Shown: positions 1-5,356 of the stretch, piece after piece
How the letters are laid out: each line of letters starts with the position of its first letter
How positions within the stretch are numbered: the first letter of the stretch is position 1
NCBI GenBank assembly: GCA_965365655.1
Contig: CBDUCN010000343.1
Span: 1-5,356, forward strand
Direction of reading: 5' to 3'
Origin: JBFHNV01 sp965365655
GTDB lineage: Bacteria; Pseudomonadota; Gammaproteobacteria; HK1
DNA: 5,356 bases
Translations under genes and position numbers: made by a program
Notes under the pieces: generated by a model
The model's input: only the letters and a program-made list of their open reading frames with translations
Databases searched by the model: none
Told to the model about the DNA's origin: nothing

Positions 1-2
1 CG

Positions 3-2714
3 ATGACGACGAAACCGATCGACCGCTTCTTCTCCGCGCCCGCCGAGCGCAACGATCGCTGGCGCGAGGTCACGGCCGCCGCGAAGGCCTGGGCCGACGG
101 CAGGGGCGATCGCGCCGCGGTGGAGGCCGCCCTCGCGGAGGGCGCGGCGGTCGAGGAGTTCCACGCGTTCCCCGGCACCCGGCTGCTGGGCGCGCTGCGC
201 GGCAGGCTGGAGCAGGGTGACGCGGCCGGCTGCAGCGCGCTGGCCCGGCATCTGTCGTCCGCGATCGCGTCGCGCAGCTACAAGGACGACCCGGCGCAGT
301 GGGACCCCCGCGAGGACGGGACGGACACCCCGATCGAGCTGCGCCTGCCGGGGCAGGGCACGGGTCAGCGCCGTCGTCCGTACTTCGAGATGCTGGTGGT
401 GACGCCGGAGCCGAGCGCCCGCTGGCCGCAGATCGTGGAGGCCTTCCGCGCGGTGCGCCGGCCAGAGGACGCGTTCGTCTACGAGGTGGTGCTGGTCGGC
501 AGCGCCGAGGACGCGATCTGCGCGACGCTCGTGAATCCGGACATCGCGGCCGTCACGCTCTACGAGGGCTTCGGGGTCGAATCACGCCACGACGCGCCGA
601 CCCTGCGCAGCGTGCTCGCGAGCCACGCAAAGGACCCGATCGACGCCTCGACTCACGATCTCCCGCTGAGGCTGGCCGGCGTGCTCAAGCGCAACCGCCC
701 CGACCTCGACATCTACCTGCTCTCCGACCGCAAGGTCGAGGCGCTGGCCGGGGACTCGCGCGCGGCCGCCATCCGCCGCGTGATGTACCAGGTCGAGGAG
801 CCCCTGGAGCTGCACCTGTCGGTGCTGGAGGGCGTCCAGGCCCGCTACGACGCACCGTTCTTCGAGAACCTCAAGCGCTACGCGCGGCGCCCCGTCTCCA
901 CCTTCCACGCGCTGCCGATCGCGCGCGGCAAGTCGGTGTTCAAGTCGCCGTGGATCCGCGACATGGGCGAGTTCTACGGCATCAACCTGTTCCTCGCGGA
1001 GAGCAGCGCGACCACCGGCGGCCTGGACAGCCTTCTCGAGCCCACGGGCAACATCAAGGTCGCCCAGGAGAAGGCCGCACGCGCGTTCGGCGCGGACCAC
1101 GTCTTCTTCGTCACCAACGGCACCAGCACCTCGAACAAGATGGTGCACCAGGCGCTGACCGGACCCGGGGACATCGTGATCCTGGACCGCAACTGTCACA
1201 AGTCGCACCACTACGGCCTGGTCCTGAACGGCGCCCAGCCGCTCTACGTCGAGGCGTTCCCGCTCACCCAGCTCTCGATGTACGGCGCGGTGCCGCTGCG
1301 CACGATCAAGCAGACGCTGCTGGACCTGAAGGCCGAGGGGCGGCTCGACCGGGTGAAGATGGTGGACCTGACCAACTGCACCTTCGACGGGCACATGTAC
1401 AACACGCGCCGCGTGATGGAGGAATGCCTCGCCATCAAGCCGGACCTCATCTTCCTCTGGGACGAGGCATGGTCGGGCTTCGCGCGCTGGTCGCCGTTCC
1501 TGCGGCGGCGCACCGCGATGGAGGCGGCCGCCCGGATCGAGGAGTGGCAGCACGGCCCCGAGGCCCTCGCCGAATACGAGAAGCAGCAGGCCGAGCTGGG
1601 CGACGACCCGTCGGTGGAGACGCTTCTGGATACGCGCCTCGTCCCGGACCCGCGGCAGGTGCGCGTGCGCGTGTACCAGTGCAACTCGACCCACAAGTCC
1701 ATGTCGGCCATCCGCCAGGGTTCGATGGTGCTGGTCAGGGACGTGGACTTCCACACGGTGGAGTCGCAGTTCCACGAGGCGGTGTTCACCCACGCGTCCA
1801 CCAGCCCGAACCAGCAGCTCATCGCCGGCCTCGACGTGGCCCGCCGGCAGATGGAGATGGAAGGCTACGGCCTGGTCACGAACGCGATCGAGATCGCGCT
1901 CGCGATCCGCAGGGAGGTCAACAACCACCCCTTGATCTCGAAGTACTTCCACGTCGCGGGCGCCGACGAGATGATTCCCGCGGAGTTCCGGCAGTCGGGC
2001 TTCGTCGACTTCCTCACGCCCGGCGCGACCTGGGAGACCGCGTTGAAGAGCATCGAGGAGGACGAGTTCTTTCTGGATCCGACGCGCATGACGCTGATCT
2101 GCGGAACGGCGGGCTTCGACGGCACGCAGCTCAAGGGGCTGCTGGCGGAGAAGTACGAGATCCAGCTCAACAAGACGTCGCGCAACTCGGTGCTGCTGCA
2201 GTCGAACATCAACAACTCGCGCAGCGACGTGGCACAGCTGATCCGTGTGCTGATGGAGATCAGCAACCAGATCGAGAAGGATCTCGCTCACGGCGGGGAC
2301 GAGGGGCGCAAGGCCTTCGACGCGCGGGTCAAGAGCCTGATGGAGGACGTGCCGGACCTTCCGAACTTCAGCCACTTCCACGACGTGTTCCGCCACAGCG
2401 CCGGCAAGAGCACGCCCGAGGGCGACATGCGCAGCGCGTTCTTCGGCGCCTACCACGCCGAGGACTGCGAGTACGTGCCGCTGTTCGGCGACGAGTGCGA
2501 CGCGCGGCTGAAGAACGGCCCCGACATGGTCTCGGCGAACTTCGTGATCCCGTATCCCCCCGGCTTCCCGATCATGGTGCCGGGGCAGGTCATCACGCAG
2601 GAAACCATCGAGTTCATGCGCAAGCTGGACGTGAAGGAGATCCACGGCTACGAGCGCTCGCGGGGGCTGAAGCTGCTGAAGCCCGACGCGGTCGCAGCGC
2701 GGATGAAGCTGTAG
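3..2714 (+). CDS. Divergent Orn/Lys/Arg decarboxylase family protein (PLP-dependent, long form)
   Basis: This is a cytoplasmic PLP enzyme of the fold-type-I family that includes LdcI, AdiA, SpeF and Pseudomonas LdcA, which decarboxylate basic amino acids to amines. About 120 N-terminal residues have no recognisable match. Residues 127 to about 290 resemble the flavodoxin-like wing domain (LLSDR at 239-243). The PLP core follows: TNGTSTSNK at 371-379 (phosphate loop), DRNCHK at 395-400 with the ring-stacking His399, Asp487 of DEAW (pyridine nitrogen contact), and STHK at 562-565 with Schiff-base Lys565. The C-terminal domain shows FLDP and PYPPG (850-854). At 903 residues it exceeds the usual 710-755. 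Asp487 and Lys565 lie 78 residues apart against about 37 in LdcI, so roughly 41 residues are inserted. The PGHK, WHGF and VEKT motifs are altered, so the substrate cannot be named; lysine, ornithine, arginine or something else are all possible. Only two bases precede the ATG, so its ribosome binding site and any upstream start cannot be judged. Family membership is secure; decarboxylase activity is inferred. Confidence 0.93.
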   Translation: MTTKPIDRFFSAPAERNDRWREVTAAAKAWADGRGDRAAVEAALAEGAAVEEFHAFPGTRLLGALRGRLEQGDAAGCSALARHLSSAIASRSYKDDPAQWDPREDGTDTPIELRLPGQGTGQRRRPYFEMLVVTPEPSARWPQIVEAFRAVRRPEDAFVYEVVLVGSAEDAICATLVNPDIAAVTLYEGFGVESRHDAPTLRSVLASHAKDPIDASTHDLPLRLAGVLKRNRPDLDIYLLSDRKVEALAGDSRAAAIRRVMYQVEEPLELHLSVLEGVQARYDAPFFENLKRYARRPVSTFHALPIARGKSVFKSPWIRDMGEFYGINLFLAESSATTGGLDSLLEPTGNIKVAQEKAARAFGADHVFFVTNGTSTSNKMVHQALTGPGDIVILDRNCHKSHHYGLVLNGAQPLYVEAFPLTQLSMYGAVPLRTIKQTLLDLKAEGRLDRVKMVDLTNCTFDGHMYNTRRVMEECLAIKPDLIFLWDEAWSGFARWSPFLRRRTAMEAAARIEEWQHGPEALAEYEKQQAELGDDPSVETLLDTRLVPDPRQVRVRVYQCNSTHKSMSAIRQGSMVLVRDVDFHTVESQFHEAVFTHASTSPNQQLIAGLDVARRQMEMEGYGLVTNAIEIALAIRREVNNHPLISKYFHVAGADEMIPAEFRQSGFVDFLTPGATWETALKSIEEDEFFLDPTRMTLICGTAGFDGTQLKGLLAEKYEIQLNKTSRNSVLLQSNINNSRSDVAQLIRVLMEISNQIEKDLAHGGDEGRKAFDARVKSLMEDVPDLPNFSHFHDVFRHSAGKSTPEGDMRSAFFGAYHAEDCEYVPLFGDECDARLKNGPDMVSANFVIPYPPGFPIMVPGQVITQETIEFMRKLDVKEIHGYERSRGLKLLKPDAVAARMKL

Positions 2715-2724
2715 CGCACGCGAC

Positions 2725-2777
2725 CGGCCCGGCGCACCGTCCCGCCCGCAATGCGGAACGGCCGGTGCGCCGGGCCG
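2725..2777 (+). terminator. Perfect 15-bp inverted repeat, possible terminator or mRNA-end hairpin
   Basis: The arms CGGCCCGGCGCACCG (2725-2739) and CGGTGCGCCGGGCCG (2763-2777) are exact reverse complements around a 23-base loop. The loop can add short inner pairings: CCG 2742-2744 with CGG 2759-2761, and CCGC 2746-2749 with GCGG 2753-2756. The element begins 11 bases after the decarboxylase stop and ends 16 bases before the next ATG. No T-tract follows the right arm (TCCACCTCTTCC), so it is not a classical intrinsic terminator. It may instead be a U-less terminator, an mRNA 3'-end stabiliser, or a point of differential expression between the decarboxylase and the transporters. The repeat itself is certain; its role is inferred. 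Confidence 0.6.
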
Positions 2778-2793
2778 TCCACCTCTTCCGTCG

Positions 2794-4014
2794 ATGAGCG
2801 ACGATCTGCCGCATGTGTTCCGGCCCGAGGGGCCGGATCTGCTGGTCGTCGCCCTGCTCGCGCTGGCCGCGGGCGAGGCCCTCCGAACGGGCGTGCCCGT
2901 TCTCCGGCGGTACGACATCCCGTCGGCGGTGCTCGGCGGGCTGGCCTTCAGCGTCGTGCTCGCCGTCCTCGCCGAGGCGGGCGTGGCCCGCGTCGAGCCG
3001 GGCACGGCGCTGCGCGATCTGCTGCTGCTGGTCTTCTTCGCGACGGTCGGGCTCTCGATGCGGTGGCAGGCGCTGCGCGAGAACGCGCGGGACATGCTCG
3101 TGCTGCTCGTGCTCGCGACCGCGCTGCTGATCTTCCAGAACATGGCGGGCTCCTCGGTCGCGGCCGCGTTCGGCTTCCACCCCGCGTCCGGCCTGCTGGC
3201 GGGGAGCGTCTCCTTCATGGGCGGGCACGGGACGGGCGTCGCGTGGTCCGCGATCTTCGCGCAGCGGTTCGGCCTCGAGGACGCGGAGCAGGCCGCCGTC
3301 GCACTGGCCACGCTGGGCCTCGTCGCCGGCGGACTGCTGGGGGGGCCGCTCGCGGCGCTGCTGATTCGACGCCACGGCCTGCGCGGCGACGCGGAGCCGG
3401 AATCCGAGACCGGGGACGGTGCGGCGACGCGGTCCGGCACGTGGCAGGGGCTGAGCACGCCGATGCTCCTCACCGGCATCGCCGTCGCCGGCTGCACCCA
3501 GGCCGCGCCTTACCTGAGCAGCGTGCTCGCGGGTGTCGGGCTCACCGCGCCGGCGTTCGTGGTCGCCCTCGCGCTGGGCGCGCTGATCACCAACCTCGCG
3601 AAGGCCTGCCGCATCGAGGGGAGCGGGGCGGCCGGCATGCTGCTGCGCGACGTGAGCCTGCAGCTCTTCCTCGTCATCAGCATCATGAGCCTCCGCCTGC
3701 CGGACGTGCTGCACATCGCGGTGCCGCTGATGGTCGTGTTCGTGCTCCAGGTCCTGCTCGTGCTGGCCTTCGTGTACTTCACAGCCTTCCCCGTTCTCGG
3801 GCGCGACTACCGCGCCGCGGTGCTGTGCGCGGGATTCACCGGCTTCGGCCTCGGTGCGACGCTGGTGGGCGTGGCCAACATGCGCGCCGTCGTCCGGCGC
3901 GGCGGCCCGGCGCCGGGCGTCTTCATCATCGTTCCGTTCGTCGGCAGCTTCCTGGTGGACCTCGCGAACAGCGCCGTGATCCAGCTCTACCTCGTCTCGC
4001 CGGTGCTGGATTAG
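2794..4014 (+). CDS. gltS: Sodium/glutamate symporter, GltS type (ESS family)
   Basis: This inner-membrane protein of 406 residues (E. coli GltS has 401) would take up glutamate, or a related amino acid, with sodium. It matches GltS collinearly from memory: RRYDIPSAVLGG at 38-49, LRDLLLLVFFATVGL at 73-87, the first pore-loop signature GGHGTGVAWS at 143-152, GGLLGGP near 180-186, and the second signature GFGLGAT at 350-356 followed by ANM. Two homologous halves of about five membrane segments each are separated by a hydrophilic linker around residues 195-225, as expected for the family. The second pore loop reads GFTGFGLGATLVGVANM, where E. coli has GHCGFGLGATPTAIANM, so substrate or ion preference could differ. 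No clear Shine-Dalgarno precedes the ATG (upstream is CACCTCTTCCGTCG). The ATG gives an N-terminus about nine residues longer than E. coli GltS, and an in-frame GTG at 2815 is a weaker alternative. The next gene starts six bases downstream, indicating an operon with the MFS permease. Confidence 0.93.
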   Translation: MSDDLPHVFRPEGPDLLVVALLALAAGEALRTGVPVLRRYDIPSAVLGGLAFSVVLAVLAEAGVARVEPGTALRDLLLLVFFATVGLSMRWQALRENARDMLVLLVLATALLIFQNMAGSSVAAAFGFHPASGLLAGSVSFMGGHGTGVAWSAIFAQRFGLEDAEQAAVALATLGLVAGGLLGGPLAALLIRRHGLRGDAEPESETGDGAATRSGTWQGLSTPMLLTGIAVAGCTQAAPYLSSVLAGVGLTAPAFVVALALGALITNLAKACRIEGSGAAGMLLRDVSLQLFLVISIMSLRLPDVLHIAVPLMVVFVLQVLLVLAFVYFTAFPVLGRDYRAAVLCAGFTGFGLGATLVGVANMRAVVRRGGPAPGVFIIVPFVGSFLVDLANSAVIQLYLVSPVLD

Positions 4015-4032
4015 CGGACGGTGGCGGACATG
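4014..4032 (+). promoter_or_regulatory. Translation start region of the MFS gene: GTG at 4021 or ATG at 4030
   Basis: Two in-frame starts compete just after the symporter stop. GTG at 4021 leaves a six-base gap but has no good ribosome binding site. ATG at 4030 has GGTG at 4020-4023, which can pair with the 16S rRNA tail at a six-base spacing. The GTG lies inside that weak site. A short direct repeat, GCGGAC at 4014-4019 and 4024-4029, flanks it. Both starts give essentially the same protein, differing by three residues. The weak signal suggests translational coupling to the upstream symporter. Confidence 0.4.
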
Positions 4033-5265
4033 ACGCCGACATCGGGCGCGCGCGCCGGCGAGCGGCGGGACTACAGGCTGCTGCTGGGCGGCGGCTCGCT
4101 GCACATGATGGGGCTGCAGATCGGCGACTTCCGCTCGGTGCTGCCCTGGATCGCCGGAACGCTCGGCGTGGCGCCGATGCTCATCGCGCTGATCGTGCCC
4201 GTGACCCAGGTCGGCCAGGTGCTCGGACAGCTTTTCATCGGCCCGCAGGTAGCGACCTTCAGGCGAACCAAGGTGGCCCTGTCGCTGACGGAGGTGGGGT
4301 CCGGCCTGGCCATCGCCTTCGCCGCCGGGGTCGCCGTGCTCGTCGGCCCGACGCTGGGCGGCCTGGTCATCATCGCCGGTGCGGGCCTGTTCGGCTGCTG
4401 CTGGGGCCTGTACACGATCTGTCATCAGGACATCATCAGCCGGGTCCTCACCCCCCGCCAGCGCGGCGCGATGATGGCCGGACGCGCGGCGGCCGGGGGC
4501 GTGCTCACGATGGTGTTCACCATGGTCCTGTACCGCTTCTTTCCCGACGCCCTGGACAACAAGACCCTGCTGCTGTGGGCCGCGGTCGCGCTGTGGCTCG
4601 CGGCGGGCGGCCTGTATGCCGGGATCGCGGAGGCGCCGAAGCCGCCGCGGCAACGGGCGTCGCCGGTACGGGAGCTGTCGCGCGGGATCGCGCTCGCGCG
4701 CGCAGAGCGCTGGTTCGGCGAGTTCCTGCTCGGGCGCCTCTGGCTGCTCTCGGTGGAGCTCGCCATTCCGTTCTACGCCATCCACGTGGCGCTGCTCGAC
4801 GATCCCACCGCGAGCGACCTCGTGGTGATCGTGTTCGCCCTCAGCGCCGGGCTTCTCCTGGGCGGCCCCGTGTGGAGCCGCGCCGTCCCGCGCAACTGCC
4901 GGGTCGCGATGGCCGCGGGCGCGCTGCTGGTCGCGTTCGCGGGCGTGCTCACGCTGCTGGTCGACGAGGTTCTCCAGGCGAGGATCCCGTACTTCCACGT
5001 CGCGACCTTCGCGCTGCTGTCGTTCGGGCAGCAGGGCGTGATCCAGGCGCGCATCTTCTACCTGGGCGAGCGGACCCCGGCGGACGACCGCCCCATCTAC
5101 GTCTCCATCTCCGAGTCGTCCATGGGCGCGTGCGGGGTCGGCGTCGCGCTCGCGCTCGGCTTCGCGGCGCAGTTCACGAGCGTCTTCAATCCGCTGCTGT
5201 GCCTGATCGCACTCAACGCCGTTGCCGCGGTGTTCGTCCTGCAGGTGCTGCAGCCGCCCCGGTGA
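4021..5265 (+). CDS. Major facilitator superfamily permease, substrate unknown
   Basis: This is a 414-residue inner-membrane protein with about 12 hydrophobic segments arranged as two sets of six. The first six span roughly residues 17-196, a charged linker covers about 197-232 (EAPKPPRQRASPVREL, rich in proline and arginine), and the second six span roughly 233-410. Length, layout and the long central loop fit MFS transporters. The loop after TM2, which usually carries motif A, reads GQLFIGPQVATFRRTKVAL; it keeps the leading glycine and the basic cluster but is otherwise degenerate. The TM8-9 loop GGPVWSRAVPRNCRVAM is a plausible second copy. TM1 carries a possible functional acid in GDFRSVLP (about residues 35-42). 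There is no signal peptide or extra domain. I do not recognise the subfamily. Export of a decarboxylation product, uptake of a related compound, or drug efflux are all possible. It follows the GltS gene by six bases (15 if the ATG at 4030 is used), so co-transcription is likely. Confidence 0.85.
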   Translation: MADMTPTSGARAGERRDYRLLLGGGSLHMMGLQIGDFRSVLPWIAGTLGVAPMLIALIVPVTQVGQVLGQLFIGPQVATFRRTKVALSLTEVGSGLAIAFAAGVAVLVGPTLGGLVIIAGAGLFGCCWGLYTICHQDIISRVLTPRQRGAMMAGRAAAGGVLTMVFTMVLYRFFPDALDNKTLLLWAAVALWLAAGGLYAGIAEAPKPPRQRASPVRELSRGIALARAERWFGEFLLGRLWLLSVELAIPFYAIHVALLDDPTASDLVVIVFALSAGLLLGGPVWSRAVPRNCRVAMAAGALLVAFAGVLTLLVDEVLQARIPYFHVATFALLSFGQQGVIQARIFYLGERTPADDRPIYVSISESSMGACGVGVALALGFAAQFTSVFNPLLCLIALNAVAAVFVLQVLQPPR

Positions 5266-5356
5266 CTCGCGGCAAAACTGCATATCTCATTTCTTCTTCC
5301 GGCTCCGGACGGGAGGCGCCGGGGAGGGGCCCGGAACAGCCGGCCAGCGCGCGGGC
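5266..5356. other. Noncoding tail after the MFS gene, with an AT-richer patch and a weak inverted repeat
   Basis: No supported gene is seen here before the window ends. Bases 5274-5298 (from CAAAACTG to TTCTTCTT) are distinctly richer in A and T than the rest of the window. TTCCGG at 5297-5302 can pair with CCGGAA at 5331-5336, with a few further imperfect pairs inside, but no T-tract follows. This could be a weak terminator for the two-transporter operon or the start of a promoter region for a gene beyond the edge. Neither can be decided from this sequence. Confidence 0.3.

Noticed and set aside
299..2797. An 832-codon + strand frame overlapping the decarboxylase.
   Set aside because: It is an out-of-frame reading of the decarboxylase, rich in Arg, Gly, Ala and Pro, without conserved motifs.
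582..3497. A 971-codon open frame on the minus strand antisense to the decarboxylase and the symporter.
   Set aside because: It spans two well-supported + strand genes and the gap between them, and its translation is a low-complexity mix of Arg, Ala, Val, His and Glu with no domain. Long antisense frames are expected at this GC content.
2794..5265. Horizontal acquisition of the transporter pair.
   Set aside because: Base composition and codon use look the same as in the decarboxylase gene, and no integrase, transposase, tRNA or direct-repeat boundary is present.
2614..5283. An 889-codon open frame on the minus strand antisense to both transporters.
   Set aside because: It is dominated by His, Arg, Glu, Gln and Asp, which is the reverse-strand image of hydrophobic membrane-protein codons. 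It has no recognisable domain and overlaps two clear genes.
5274..5300. The AT-richer patch after the MFS gene as a sigma-70 promoter.
   Set aside because: No convincing -35 and -10 pair at suitable spacing is visible on either strand, and the downstream gene, if any, lies outside the window.

Overview
The window is very GC-rich (roughly 70% by eye) and densely coded on the + strand. It holds three complete, co-directional genes and no RNA genes, insertion sequences or CRISPR arrays that I can see. Base composition, codon use with strong G/C at third positions, and a close GltS homologue suggest a high-GC proteobacterium. The sequence does not allow a finer placement.

Layout. Positions 3-2714 encode a 903-residue PLP-dependent Orn/Lys/Arg decarboxylase-family protein (fold type I, bacterial inducible-decarboxylase type). 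It keeps the family's wing domain and PLP core but is unusually long and has altered signature motifs around the presumed substrate site. The 79-base gap that follows (2715-2793) carries a perfect 15-bp inverted repeat able to form a strong hairpin. Positions 2794-4014 encode a GltS-type sodium/glutamate symporter (ESS family) with both signature pore loops. Six bases later, positions 4021-5265 encode a 12-TM major facilitator superfamily permease of unknown substrate. The last 91 bases (5266-5356) are noncoding as far as I can tell.

How they may work together. The symporter and the MFS permease almost certainly share a transcript. The decarboxylase lies just upstream but is separated from them by the hairpin, which may terminate or reduce read-through. 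Decarboxylase plus two transporters resembles, in general plan, amino-acid decarboxylation modules in which substrate is imported, decarboxylated and the amine exported. That link is inference from gene order only. The transporters are not of the APC antiporter type that normally accompanies lysine, ornithine or arginine decarboxylases, which makes the combination worth checking.

The most interesting point is the decarboxylase. Its cofactor-binding residues are intact, while several otherwise conserved family motifs are replaced, and it carries an approximately 40-residue insertion just before the catalytic lysine.
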